Positions 8,386-17,299 are shown, numbered from the stretch's first letter. The stretch is DNA of 40,836 nucleotides from Collinsella sp. AF02-46-1 (GCF_003465825.1 NZ_QSBV01000020.1:1-40836); one strand, 5' to 3'. Notes: generated by a model from the letters alone, not told the origin. Numbers and translations: made by a program.

Positions 8386-8703
8386 ATGGGAGTCAGAACA
8401 GCTAACGTGCAGCCGGGAAACATCGGTGAGACGCTGACGGGACTGGCCGAGGTGATTCACGGCCGTCGCGATGCGCCGCCGCAGGAGAGCTATACCGCGC
8501 GTCTGCTGACCGACGTCGAGGACGAGCTTCTCAAGAAGCTTGCCGAGGAGGCGAGCGAGGTGATCATGGCCTGCAAGGACAACGACCACGATCACATCCG
8601 CTACGAGGCCGGCGACCTGATCTACCACCTGCTCGTGACGCTCGAGCGCTACGGCATCACCCTCGACGAACTGGCCGGCGAACTCAACGCCCGCCGCCAC
8701 TAG
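8386..8703 (+). CDS. hisE: Phosphoribosyl-ATP diphosphatase HisE
   Basis: HisE removes pyrophosphate from phosphoribosyl-ATP, the second pathway step. It is an all-alpha, MazG-like protein of 105 residues. The metal-binding glutamates lie in KKLAEEASEVIMAC and in YEAGDLIYHLLVTLE, the hallmark E-E-x-x-E and E-x-x-D pattern. GAGAGGAAATAACC before the ATG gives a good ribosome binding site. It is the last gene of the operon. A short REP-like palindrome follows the stop, then the convergent PHP phosphatase gene. Confidence 0.95.
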   Translation: MGVRTANVQPGNIGETLTGLAEVIHGRRDAPPQESYTARLLTDVEDELLKKLAEEASEVIMACKDNDHDHIRYEAGDLIYHLLVTLERYGITLDELAGELNARRH

Positions 8704-8733
8704 TCATTGGGGACGTTCTTAAACGACTAGTTA
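8701..8733. repeat. Short palindromic repeat (TAGTC...GACTA) after hisE
   Basis: TAGTC at 8701 and GACTA at 8725 enclose a core with GGGACGTTC. A closely similar unit, with the core in the other orientation, occurs at 35349-35379. It lies between the convergent hisE and PHP stop codons and overlaps both stops. Confidence 0.5.
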
Positions 8734-9642
8734 GGCGAGGGGCGTGGATTCCCATTCGCCGGTGGGGTGGGGGATATCGAAGGCCCGGTAGCCGCAGTCG
8801 TAGGCGTGGGCCTGGGCCTCGCGGATGTTCCAGCAGATGTCGCAGGCGCGGTGCGCGTCCGAGCCAAAGGTGATGGGCACCTCGGCATGGGCGAAGCGGC
8901 GCAACAGCCCGGTCGCGGGGTAGTAATCGTCGAGCCCCTTGCGCGGTGCGGCGGTCGAGACCTCAACCCGCCGACCCGTATCGTGGGCGCATTCGGCCAT
9001 CTGCTCCCAAAACGGCGCGGGGTCAAAGTCGGGTGCAAAGCCGTCCTTCGAAAAGCGCATGACCAGGTCGGGATGGGCCATCGCGTCAAAGTTGAGTGAG
9101 CTTTCGCAAGCACGGCACCAGTCGTCGACGTAGCACTCCCACACGCCGCGCACGCCTAAGTTTTCCCAAACATGCAGGTTGGTATCGTCGTCGATCCAGC
9201 CGCAGCTCGAATCGGGCGTATCGGGACGAGCGACGTCCTCCGTCCCCGCCGTGCCCGCAGCGCCTGCCGCAATATCGCCTGGGTTGCCAATCCAATGCAC
9301 GCTGCCCAGGCGTACGACTGCGCCCCGGGACCAGCGCTCTACCAAGGGCTCGCAGCCCTCGTACCAATCGCATTCAAAACCGTAGATAAAGGTGAGCTCC
9401 GGCGCAATCTGCGCGGCGAGTTTGCGGGCGTCCTCAAAGGCCAGGCGATGTGCCGGCAAGTCGCCCTCGACAACCTGCACTTCGCAGTTGGCGTCCATGC
9501 TGGCAGGCAGGGTGAGGTGGTCGGTCGAGACCATGACACGGCAGCCGGCGGCGGCAGCAGCGCGGACGTTGTCCTCAAACGAGGCATGGCCGTCCGAAAA
9601 CGAAGTATGGGTGTGGCAATCGACCAGCGGGCAGGCGGGCAT
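8731..9642 (-). CDS. PHP-family phosphatase, probable histidinol-phosphatase
   Basis: PHP-type histidinol-phosphatases (HisJ/HisK) hydrolyse histidinol phosphate to histidinol with a trinuclear metal site. This 303-residue protein begins PLVDCHTHTSFSDGH, with the H-x-H and D metal ligands, and continues with STDHL, GFECDWYEG, GSVHWIGNP and SDAHRACD, all PHP metal-site positions. The reading frame stays open 66 bases further upstream, but ATG 9642 has AAAGGAG five bases before it. The operon on the other strand lacks this activity, so a phosphatase next to hisE fits well. The family link is strong; substrate assignment is inference from context. Confidence 0.85.
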   Translation of the reverse strand: MPACPLVDCHTHTSFSDGHASFEDNVRAAAAAGCRVMVSTDHLTLPASMDANCEVQVVEGDLPAHRLAFEDARKLAAQIAPELTFIYGFECDWYEGCEPLVERWSRGAVVRLGSVHWIGNPGDIAAGAAGTAGTEDVARPDTPDSSCGWIDDDTNLHVWENLGVRGVWECYVDDWCRACESSLNFDAMAHPDLVMRFSKDGFAPDFDPAPFWEQMAECAHDTGRRVEVSTAAPRKGLDDYYPATGLLRRFAHAEVPITFGSDAHRACDICWNIREAQAHAYDCGYRAFDIPHPTGEWESTPLA

Positions 9643-9765
9643 GGCGACTCCTTTGCATTTGGTGAATCCGCTCCATTGTAATGGCGCAGCCCTCAACACG
9701 CCGGGCACGCCGGGGGTCGAAATCGATCGGAAAGGCTGCGCGGCGCGTGGTGCGGCCTCGCTTCA

Positions 9766-9830
9766 AAACGTGTACGTCAGCCTCCAAAACCGACAAAAAA
9801 TGACCTGTTTGGAGGCTGACGTACATGTTT
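9766..9830. repeat. 65-bp inverted repeat in a divergent promoter region
   Basis: The 18-base arms TGTACGTCAGCCTCCAAA (9771-9788) and its exact complement (9808-9825) extend to 23 bases with one wobble, around a 19-base A-rich loop. It lies between the start codons of the divergent PHP phosphatase and LarC-like genes. It could be a dispersed palindromic element or an operator; no T-run supports termination. Confidence 0.75.
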
Positions 9831-9936
9831 GGATAGGGGCGAGGGCGGCGACGGGCGAAAGTCACGCCTGTGCCACGTCCGATGTGCTAGCGTTTGGGTG
9901 AATAAAACGAGCCCGTGCGGAAAGGATCCGGACCGT

Positions 9937-10422
9937 ATGCAACGTGGAAGTACATCTTCGCTGTCCCGCGAGATCGATGCGCCCGAGACCATCGTCAAGC
10001 TGGAATGCGACATCGACGATGCGTCGCCCGAGGTGCTCGCCTACGCCGCCGATCGCCTGCGCGAGGCGGGTGCGCGCGAGGTACACTGGCTGCCCCTCTA
10101 CTGCAAGAAAGGCCGTCCCGGCTGGCAGCTGCAGGTGATCTGCTCGCACGAGGATATCGAGCGCCTGCAGACGATTATCTTTTTGGAAACCACGACCAAC
10201 GGCATCCGGCGCCAGGTCATGGAGCGCGTTTGCCTGCCGCGCCGCTTTGAGCAGGTCGCAACGCCTTGGGGCGAGGTGTCCGTTAAGGTAGCCACCCTGC
10301 CCGATGGCAGCGAGCGCGCGGCGCCCGAGTACGAGGACTGCGCCCGCCTTGCCCGTGAGCACAACGTGCCGCTCCAACGCGTGATGCAGACGGCCCAAGC
10401 CGCGGCACTGCGATTTGAGTAA
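9937..10422 (+). CDS. Stand-alone LarC C-terminal domain protein
   Basis: LarC inserts nickel into the pincer nucleotide cofactor of lactate racemase; its C-terminal domain binds CTP and nickel. This 161-residue protein matches only that C-terminal half: IVKLECDIDDASPEVLAYAADRL resembles the family's E-x-N-I-D-D start, followed by LYCKKGRPGWQLQVIC and IIFLETTTNGIRR. No LarC N-terminal domain, LarA, LarB or LarE is encoded nearby. ATG 9937 is chosen over an open frame further up because GGAAAGGA lies about 10 bases before it. It could work with an N-terminal partner encoded elsewhere or have another nickel or nucleotide role. Confidence 0.75.
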   Translation: MQRGSTSSLSREIDAPETIVKLECDIDDASPEVLAYAADRLREAGAREVHWLPLYCKKGRPGWQLQVICSHEDIERLQTIIFLETTTNGIRRQVMERVCLPRRFEQVATPWGEVSVKVATLPDGSERAAPEYEDCARLAREHNVPLQRVMQTAQAAALRFE

Positions 10423-10477
10423 CGCGGCCGGTGGCACGCCACGCCCGGCCCCATCAACCCCACCCGAAAGGACCTCC

Positions 10478-11026
10478 ATGAAATGCCTCATCGCCTCCGA
10501 CATCCACGGCTCGGCATATTGGGCCGAGCGCCTGTGCACTGCCATCGAGTCCGAGCAGCCCGACCGCATCGTGCTGCTGGGCGACCTGCTCTACCACGGC
10601 CCGCGTAACGACCTGCCGCGCGATTACGCCCCCAAGCGCGTGATTCCGCTGCTCAACGCCCTGGCCGACCGCATCATCGCGGTGCGCGGCAACTGTGACG
10701 CCGAGGTCGACCAGATGGTGCTCGACTTTCCCGTCATGGCAGACTACGCCATGCTGTTCGACGAGGCCGGCCGCGAGCTGTTCCTGACGCATGGCCATGT
10801 CTTTGGTGCCGGCATGCACAACAGCGTCGACCACGCGCCTGCGCTGCCCGAGGGCTCCGCGCTCGTCTACGGTCACACGCATATCAAGGTTAACGAGGCA
10901 AGCGAGGCGCACCCGGGCCTGTGGCTGTTCAATCCCGGCAGCGTGAGCATTCCCAAGGACGGTACGCACAGCTACGGTATCTATGAGGGCGGTGCGTTCC
11001 GCCACGTGATCCTGGAGGAGGAATAA
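10478..11026 (+). CDS. YfcE-like metallophosphoesterase
   Basis: This 182-residue calcineurin-like phosphoesterase carries the dinuclear metal motifs in order: ASDIHGS, LLGDLLYHGP, VRGNCDAEVD, LTHGHVFGAG and VYGHTHIKV, ending with NPGSVSIPKDG. These match the YfcE/MJ0936 group of phosphodiesterases; the natural substrate is not clear from sequence. The start ATG 10478 follows GAAAGGACCTCC. The gene lies 55 bases after the LarC-like gene and 2 bases before mazG, so all three may share a transcript. Confidence 0.88.
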   Translation: MKCLIASDIHGSAYWAERLCTAIESEQPDRIVLLGDLLYHGPRNDLPRDYAPKRVIPLLNALADRIIAVRGNCDAEVDQMVLDFPVMADYAMLFDEAGRELFLTHGHVFGAGMHNSVDHAPALPEGSALVYGHTHIKVNEASEAHPGLWLFNPGSVSIPKDGTHSYGIYEGGAFRHVILEEE

Positions 11027-11028
11027 CC

Positions 11029-11889
11029 ATGGCGCAGCATATGGCTCAGCAAAATGCCGAGGGTTCGCGCGACCTGTCGACGCTGGTAGATGCGTCGGCC
11101 GAGCTGCAGCATCTGGTGCAGACCATCTGGCGCCTGCGTCAGCCCGATGGCTGCCCGTGGGACCGCGAACAGACGCATCAGAGCATCGGCAAGAACATGA
11201 TCGAGGAAGCCTACGAGGCGCTCGATTGCATTGAGGCGGACGACGTGGCGCATCTGCGCGAGGAGCTCGGCGACGTGCTCATGCAGGTCGTGCTGCATGC
11301 GCAGATTGCGGCAGACGCCGGTGAGTTTACGCTGGCCGATGTGGCACGCGATATCGACGCCAAACTCATCCGCCGCCACCCGCACGTGTTTGGCGATGCG
11401 AATGCCGACAGCCCCGACGAGGTGCTCAAGATCTGGGACGAGGTCAAGCTTGCCGAGAAGGCTGCCAAGGACAAGGCCGTGGCAGCGGGTGAGGCTGCGC
11501 CCGAGAGCCTGCTCGACGGCGTGCCCACGCATCTGCCGGCGCTGATGCAGGCCCAGAAGGTGTCGCGCAAGGCGGCTGCCGTGGGCTTTGAGTGGGAGAC
11601 GGTCCAGGACGTATGGGACGAGGTTGCCGAGGAGCGTGCCGAGTTTGAGGCCGAGGCTCCCGGCTCGCCCGAGCGCGAGATGGAGTTTGGCGACCTGCTC
11701 TTTGCCCTGGTCAACGTTGCGCGCAAGGAGGGCATCGATGCCGAGAGCGCCCTGCGCGCGAGCACGGCCAAGTTCCGTCGCCGCTGGGCCGCGATGGAGG
11801 CTGCTGCGCGCGGGGCGGGCGATGACCTCGCCGCCCGCTCAACCGCTCAACTCAACGACCTGTGGGACCAAGCAAAAGCAAGCGAGTGA
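11029..11889 (+). CDS. mazG: MazG nucleoside triphosphate pyrophosphohydrolase
   Basis: MazG hydrolyses NTPs and dNTPs to monophosphates and pyrophosphate, cleaning the pool of aberrant nucleotides. The protein has the two-domain arrangement: IWRLRQPDGCPWDREQTHQS, then IEEAYEALDCI with metal-binding glutamates and REELGDVLMQVVLHAQ, then RHPHVFGD. A second MazG-like repeat follows with EERAEFEAE and EFGDLLFALVNVARKE. The length of 286 residues is close to the family norm. A GAGGAGGAA site lies just before the ATG, inside the end of the phosphoesterase gene. Confidence 0.94.
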   Translation: MAQHMAQQNAEGSRDLSTLVDASAELQHLVQTIWRLRQPDGCPWDREQTHQSIGKNMIEEAYEALDCIEADDVAHLREELGDVLMQVVLHAQIAADAGEFTLADVARDIDAKLIRRHPHVFGDANADSPDEVLKIWDEVKLAEKAAKDKAVAAGEAAPESLLDGVPTHLPALMQAQKVSRKAAAVGFEWETVQDVWDEVAEERAEFEAEAPGSPEREMEFGDLLFALVNVARKEGIDAESALRASTAKFRRRWAAMEAAARGAGDDLAARSTAQLNDLWDQAKASE

Positions 11890-11928
11890 GACCTGCGTCT
11901 CTCGCGGCATCCATTCGCAGAGAGGTCT
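11889..11928. terminator. Hairpin between convergent mazG and DUF4143 genes
   Basis: The segments AGACC (11889-11893) and TCTCT (11898-11902) pair with the contiguous AGAGAGGTCT (11919-11928), leaving a 4-base bulge. The hairpin fills the 39 bases between two convergent stop codons, so a shared terminator is likely although no long T-run follows. Confidence 0.5.
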
Positions 11929-13296
11929 CTACAAGCAAAAAGCCATATACAACGGAAGATGTGCCAGCTGCGCTTCGGCATCCCACTCGAGTTGTTTAGG
12001 GTGCAACACGTAAGCCGTCCCAATTTTCTTGTTAAAGCGCGCGCGGAATCGGTCGAGAGAGATGGTTCCGTATCTGCGTGGCAACTTAACTTCGATGGGG
12101 CTGATGCGCGGCTTTCCGGCGGCATTGACATAGGGTCGGGTAACGAGGAAGTCGATTTCCATGCGCTCCTCCCCCTCCTTCTTTCCGCTTTGGGAATAAA
12201 AGAAGAGCCTGTGTCCATTGGCCTTTAGAGATTGGGCAACGTAGTTTTCGCTAAGCATTCCTTCGTTCAATCCGATGTCGCCGCGAAGCACGGCCCTGTA
12301 AACGTCTTCATCGGTATCGTTGTTGTCAGAGAAGGCAAGCGTCACAAGCAGGCCGGTGTCTGCCATGTAGCACTTGAGTGCTGTTTGCTCCATGCTGAGT
12401 GAAAGGCCCACGCTCGGCTCGCTTGCGGCATAGCAGATATTGGCAATTCGCGCGTCTGCCAGCCAAAAGAAGGCTGCTTCGTAGGTGCGCATGCGCGCGT
12501 TTTTATCAAGTGAGGAAAGCTTGAATCGCTTTTCGTGCCTAGAGAGTTGACCCGGGATGCCATCGAGTACGGAGACGACTTTGAATTCGTAACCGGTTGC
12601 AAAACGAGAGATATCGTTGCGATAGAGCTGGACGATTCGGCGTTTCGATGCGTCGACGGGCGCAAAAGCGCGCTGTTCAACATAGATGGATACCGGCTCA
12701 GGCATGCCGCCTACGAGCATGTATTCGCGCATAAGGGAGAGCGCTCTGCGATGTGGGGCATCGGGGAGCGGCTTCATTTTGCTAAAGCTCATGCGAATGA
12801 GATCGGCCAGCCCCCTTTCGTCCATGCCCCAGAGGAACTCCTCAAAGTCGAGGGGCTCAAGTTCCAAAGACTCTTCCTCGGACGGGATGACGATATCTTT
12901 AATGTTTTGCTTGATGCTGAGCAGGGATCCAGTTTCGATGTAGTCGTAACGTCCGTCTGCAACGAGATACTTGATGAGTCCGCGTGCTTGTGGGTACATC
13001 TGGACCTCGTCAAAGACGATAAGCGTCTCGTGTTCATAGAGTTTGACGTTATAGAAAACCGAGAGATAGAGGAAGAGCGAGTCGAAGTCAGTGCGATAGT
13101 CCTCAAAATATTGCTTAACTTCGGCAGGTGCTTGAAAGAAATCAATGACAAGGCAGGACTTGTATTCGGTTTCTCCAAACGTGCGGGCAAGCGTGCTCTT
13201 GCCGACGCGGCGGGCTCCTTCAATAAGAAGTGCTGTTTTACCAGTGCTTTCATGCTTCCATTTTAGTAGTGTGTCATAGGCTTTTCGTTTAAGCAT
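11929..13296 (-). CDS. AAA-type ATPase with DUF4143 domain
   Basis: The 455-residue protein has a P-loop, GARRVGKST at about residues 27-35, a Walker B region TLIVFDEVQMYPQAR, and the sensor-like ETGSLLS. A C-terminal nuclease-fold DUF4143 region ends with MEIDFLVTR and PIEVKLPRRYGTI, which recall the E-x-D and E-x-K residues of restriction-like folds. Such ATPases are common accessory genes of unclear function. I chose ATG 13296: GAGG lies just before it, and the open frame upstream only translates the repeats. Base composition is more AT-rich than neighbouring genes, suggesting acquisition. Three phased repeats lie directly upstream. Confidence 0.85.
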   Translation of the reverse strand: MLKRKAYDTLLKWKHESTGKTALLIEGARRVGKSTLARTFGETEYKSCLVIDFFQAPAEVKQYFEDYRTDFDSLFLYLSVFYNVKLYEHETLIVFDEVQMYPQARGLIKYLVADGRYDYIETGSLLSIKQNIKDIVIPSEEESLELEPLDFEEFLWGMDERGLADLIRMSFSKMKPLPDAPHRRALSLMREYMLVGGMPEPVSIYVEQRAFAPVDASKRRIVQLYRNDISRFATGYEFKVVSVLDGIPGQLSRHEKRFKLSSLDKNARMRTYEAAFFWLADARIANICYAASEPSVGLSLSMEQTALKCYMADTGLLVTLAFSDNNDTDEDVYRAVLRGDIGLNEGMLSENYVAQSLKANGHRLFFYSQSGKKEGEERMEIDFLVTRPYVNAAGKPRISPIEVKLPRRYGTISLDRFRARFNKKIGTAYVLHPKQLEWDAEAQLAHLPLYMAFCL

Positions 13297-13306
13297 GGCT
13301 ACCTCG

Positions 13307-13399
13307 TGCACGATATCCAGAACTTTTATAACCTGATTATGCACGATATCCAGAACTTCAGACCCTTAGATTTGCACGATATCCAGAACTTTGCACGAT
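13307..13399. promoter_or_regulatory. Three 19-bp direct repeats at 33-bp spacing, plus a partial fourth
   Basis: TGCACGATATCCAGAACTT occurs exactly at 13307-13325, 13340-13358 and 13373-13391, each 33 bases apart, about three helical turns. A partial copy, TGCACGAT, follows at 13392-13399. Each unit contains the palindrome GATATC. The array begins 11 bases upstream of the ATPase start codon, and AT-rich promoter-like sequence (TTATAA on the minus strand) lies between units one and two. Equal phasing on one DNA face suggests cooperative binding of a regulator, possibly the ATPase itself or a factor shared with other loci; that is inference. Confidence 0.85.
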
Positions 13400-13562
13400 G
13401 CGAAGCACATTATTGGCTCTTACATTCGCAAGTCGGGTTAAAACGGAATGCGGATTGGAGATTTTAATGGAGAGGACCTCTAGAGATGAATGCCTGGTGT
13501 AAAAACAAGGGCCCTAAAGAATGATTTCTCCAATTCATATGTATCCATTGGCTAACTTAGGG

Positions 13563-13618
13563 CATAATGCAAAAAGTGCGACAAGGCTAACTTGCAAACC
13601 AAAGCGCCACATTGGCGC
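13563..13618 (+). promoter_or_regulatory. Possible enolase promoter and leader hairpin
   Basis: CATAAT at 13563-13568 is a 5-of-6 match to a -10 element, although no good -35 is seen. A small perfect hairpin, GCGCCA (13604-13609) and TGGCGC (13613-13618), lies in the leader. GGCTAACTT occurs twice, at 13550 and 13585, flanking the candidate -10, and could be an operator. Nothing else is evident in the 13400-13669 gap. Confidence 0.35.
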
Positions 13619-13657
13619 AATGCCGTGTCGCCAAGCATTCAACCCGTTTCCAAGTGA

Positions 13658-14959
<1,302 letters not shown>

Positions 14960-15031
14960 ACGGACGAATTTGGCGAGGGGGAGGCTGACTCGGTTCCGTC
15001 CCGCCTTGACTGGATGCTGCAAAGCGCCATG

Positions 15032-15064
15032 GGCGCTGGGCCATACGGCTCAGCGCCTTTTTTA
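15032..15064 (+). terminator. Intrinsic terminator after enolase
   Basis: GGCGCTG (15032-15038) pairs with CAGCGCC (15051-15057), with an inner GCC/GGC pair and an ATAC loop, followed by a run of T residues. The stop codon of eno is about 70 bases upstream. Confidence 0.9.
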
Positions 15065-15102
15065 TGTCGAGCAAAGGCTGGCGAAGGCGGTGCAGGCGCT
15101 CG

Positions 15103-15111
15103 TGCTATAAC
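15103..15111 (+). promoter_or_regulatory. Extended -10 promoter for the DivIC-like gene
   Basis: TGCTATAAC is an extended -10 (TG, one base, then TATAAC) lying 44 bases before the start codon at 15155. No -35 consensus is visible, which extended -10 promoters often lack. Confidence 0.5.
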
Positions 15112-15154
15112 TAAAGGACTTAGCGCAAACAAACCTCAACCGCACAAGGCGCAC

Positions 15155-15916
15155 ATGGATCAGATTTACGACAACAGGTACTATTCCGCCGGTTCGCGCG
15201 AGCCGTCGCCTCGCCGTGCGCGCACGGTGCAGCTCGGTGGGTCTGCTTATGCCGGCGCCGACCGCTCCACGCAGCGCCCGGCAAGTACCTCGCGCCCCAA
15301 TGCTCAATCAAATACCTTGGCAGATGGACCGGTGCGCCCGCCACGTTCGTCGCATGCATCGCGTCCCTCGACTCAGGCACACGACAAATCGAGCAGGCCT
15401 TCGAGCCGTCTTTCGGGCTCGGACTTTATGCGCTACGCCAACGACAATGCGGTGGTCAAGGCAATCTATGACTTTACGCATGGCTCTCTGCGTCCGCTGT
15501 TTATCGGTATCGTGGTGGCTCTGGCGCTCGTGAGCCTGTATTTCCCCGTGCGCGACCTGTACGTGGCAAAGCGTTCGAGCGATATCTTGGCCAAGCAGGT
15601 CGAGATTCGCCAGCAATACAATGATGAGCTGCAAAAAAGCGTCGACAAGCTGCTCTCGGAGGAGGGTATCAAGGACGCGGCGTCCGAGGACCTGGGCCTG
15701 GTGATGCCCGGCGAGAAGAAGATTGACGTGCTAGGCTTGGACGACGATTCGGACTCGTCGTCGAGCAAAAAGTCCTCAAACGCCAAGAAGGCCAGCGAAG
15801 TGGCCAAGGAAATCGAAGAAGTCGGCAAGGACGCGCCGTGGTACATCCAGGCGCTCGACATGCTGTTTGGGTTTAACGGCGTCGAGGGTCAGACGGTCGT
15901 GTCCAACGGCAAATAG
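15155..15916 (+). CDS. Septum formation initiator (DivIC/FtsB-like) membrane protein
   Basis: FtsB/DivIC proteins bridge the divisome at the septum through a single membrane helix and an extracytoplasmic coiled coil. Here a long Ser/Arg/Pro-rich cytoplasmic N-terminus (about residues 1-110) precedes one transmembrane helix (about 112-131, LFIGIVVALALVSLYF) and a coiled coil with VEIRQQYNDELQKSVDKLL. A short Ser/Lys/Asp-rich stretch and an amphipathic tail follow. At 253 residues it is longer than typical FtsB because of the tail regions. I start at ATG 15155 since the frame upstream runs through the eno terminator; AAGGCG precedes it. The Ppx gene follows after 20 bases. Confidence 0.75.
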   Translation: MDQIYDNRYYSAGSREPSPRRARTVQLGGSAYAGADRSTQRPASTSRPNAQSNTLADGPVRPPRSSHASRPSTQAHDKSSRPSSRLSGSDFMRYANDNAVVKAIYDFTHGSLRPLFIGIVVALALVSLYFPVRDLYVAKRSSDILAKQVEIRQQYNDELQKSVDKLLSEEGIKDAASEDLGLVMPGEKKIDVLGLDDDSDSSSSKKSSNAKKASEVAKEIEEVGKDAPWYIQALDMLFGFNGVEGQTVVSNGK

Positions 15917-15936
15917 CGCCCGGAGGGGAGCCCGCA

Positions 15937-16938
15937 ATGACAAATTGCAAACGCTATAAGGTGGCCGCGATCGACCTGGGAACGGTGTCGTCGCGAGTGG
16001 TGTTGGCCCAGGTCGAGGGCGGAGCGATTGTGGAATCGTCCAAGCATACCGAGATTACCGACCTGGGCGAGGGCGTGGACGCGACGGGCCGCTTTTGCGA
16101 GGCGGCCGTTGAGCGCGTGCTCGCTGCGTGCCGCATGTTTGTGGATGAGGCCCGTGCCTTTGGGGCCGCGTGCGTCTGCACCACGTGCACGAGCGCCGCG
16201 CGCGATGCGTCCAATGCCGCGCTGCTGCTGGACGGCCTGCGCGAGCTGGGGCTCGAGCCGCAGGTGATTCCGGGCGAGGTCGAGGCGCGCCTGACGTTTT
16301 TTGGCGTGGCGCACGACTTTGCCGGTGAACGCATTATCGTCGCCGATTCGGGCGGCGGCTCCACGGAGCTCGCGACGGGCGTCTATGCGCCTGAGCGCGG
16401 GGTCTTTGCGCTGGAGGGAACGCGCTCGCTGGACATCGGTTGTCGCCGCGTGACGGAGCGCTTTTTCTCCGCGTTGCCGCCCGCGGATGGCGAGCTTGCT
16501 GCCGCTGCCGCGTGGGCAGGCGAGCAGTTTGCCGCCTATTTTGAAGGCCTGCCCAGCGACTTTGAGCGCGCCGAACGCCTCGTTGCGGTGGGCGGCACCG
16601 TCACCACGCTCGTGGCACTCGTTCACGAGCTGGAGCCGTATGATTCGAGCTTTGTGCACCTGCGCGAGCTTTCGATGGATCAGGTTTCGGCCGCTATCGA
16701 GCGCATGTCCACGCTGGACATGGAGGGCATCGCCGCTCTGCCGGGCGTGCAACCCAAGCGCGCGGGCGTGATCTTGGCCGGCGCCGTGGTGATTCGCGAA
16801 CTCATGCGCGCCGGCGGCTACGAGACACTCACCGTAAGCGAGAACAGCCTGCTCGCTGGCATGGCCGCCACCATCAATGAGGTTCTCGACGGCGCGACCC
16901 CCACCATCGCCTGGACCCCGAGCCTGAGCACCCTTTAA
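15937..16938 (+). CDS. Ppx/GppA family phosphatase
   Basis: These enzymes degrade inorganic polyphosphate or convert pppGpp to ppGpp, and belong to the ASKHA sugar-kinase/actin fold. The N-terminal phosphate loop reads AAIDLGTVSSRVVLA (usual form AIDxGTNS), the central loop IVADSGGGSTELATG, and the third VAVGGTVTTLVAL. At 333 residues it is the short two-domain form, lacking the C-terminal HD domain of E. coli Ppx. Two usual residues are changed: Asn to Val after GT, and DIGGGS to DSGGGS. GGAGGGGAG lies before the ATG. A DivIC-Ppx pair is a common arrangement in Gram-positive bacteria. Confidence 0.88.
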   Translation: MTNCKRYKVAAIDLGTVSSRVVLAQVEGGAIVESSKHTEITDLGEGVDATGRFCEAAVERVLAACRMFVDEARAFGAACVCTTCTSAARDASNAALLLDGLRELGLEPQVIPGEVEARLTFFGVAHDFAGERIIVADSGGGSTELATGVYAPERGVFALEGTRSLDIGCRRVTERFFSALPPADGELAAAAAWAGEQFAAYFEGLPSDFERAERLVAVGGTVTTLVALVHELEPYDSSFVHLRELSMDQVSAAIERMSTLDMEGIAALPGVQPKRAGVILAGAVVIRELMRAGGYETLTVSENSLLAGMAATINEVLDGATPTIAWTPSLSTL

Positions 16939-16948
16939 CCATCCTTCT

Positions 16949-17021
16949 CTGAGTTGCGGTGAAATAGTTCCTAAATAAGCTGGTAAACGGTATAAACAGG
17001 ATCTATTCCACCGCAGCTTAG
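16949..17021. repeat. 73-bp imperfect palindromic element
   Basis: The 24-base arms at 16949-16972 and 16998-17021 pair with four mismatches, mostly wobbles; their shared core is TGCGGTGRAATAG. The loop is AT-rich. It starts 11 bases after the Ppx stop and touches the tandem duplication that follows. It looks like a dispersed palindromic repeat; it might also help end the Ppx transcript. Confidence 0.65.
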
Positions 17022-17299
17022 AGCCCCACCGGCGCCCAAAAAACGGGCCCGCATCCCTTGGGGACACGGGCTCGTAGACAATACGTGGTAGGGGCGGTGG
17101 GACGTCTGCGCATTTGCTGCGCAAATGCGCACCGGCTTCGGCCGCCTGTCGGCGCCCTCGCCGGCTCGCTACGGACGCTGCGCGTCCGCTTGACGCTCGC
17201 CCCCTCGCGGGTTCGAGCCCCACCGGCATCCAAAAGAAACAAGCCCGCATCCCTGGGGGACACGGGCTCGTAAACAATACATGGTAGGGGCGGTGGGAC
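17021..17299. repeat. Imperfect duplication containing the 3' end of tRNA-Leu and its terminator
   Basis: An 83-base unit at 17021-17103 is repeated as an 85-base unit at 17215-17299 with about 90 per cent identity by eye. Each contains a GC-rich terminator-like hairpin and the last 18 bases of the tRNA-Leu gene (TGGTAGGGGCGGTGGGAC as read on the plus strand). Only the second unit adjoins an intact tRNA. The spacer between units holds two hairpins with identical TGC loops, TGCGCATTTGC at 17107 and CGGACGC at 17172. The arrangement resembles a remnant of recombination at a tRNA 3' end or loss of a second tRNA gene. Confidence 0.7.
17232..17269 (-). terminator. Intrinsic terminator of tRNA-Leu
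   Basis: Read on the minus strand, GAGCCCGTGTCCC pairs with GGGATGCGGGCTT across a 3-base loop and is followed by GTTTCTTTT. It begins 13 bases past the tRNA 3' end. A near copy lies at 17041-17075. Confidence 0.8.

Noticed and set aside
13307..13399. Possible CRISPR array
   Set aside because: Repeats are only 19 bases, intervals only 14 bases and just three units are present, with no cas gene nearby; an operator array fits better.
17021..17103. A second tRNA-Leu gene
   Set aside because: Only the last 18 bases of the tRNA are present; acceptor 5' strand, D arm and anticodon arm are absent.
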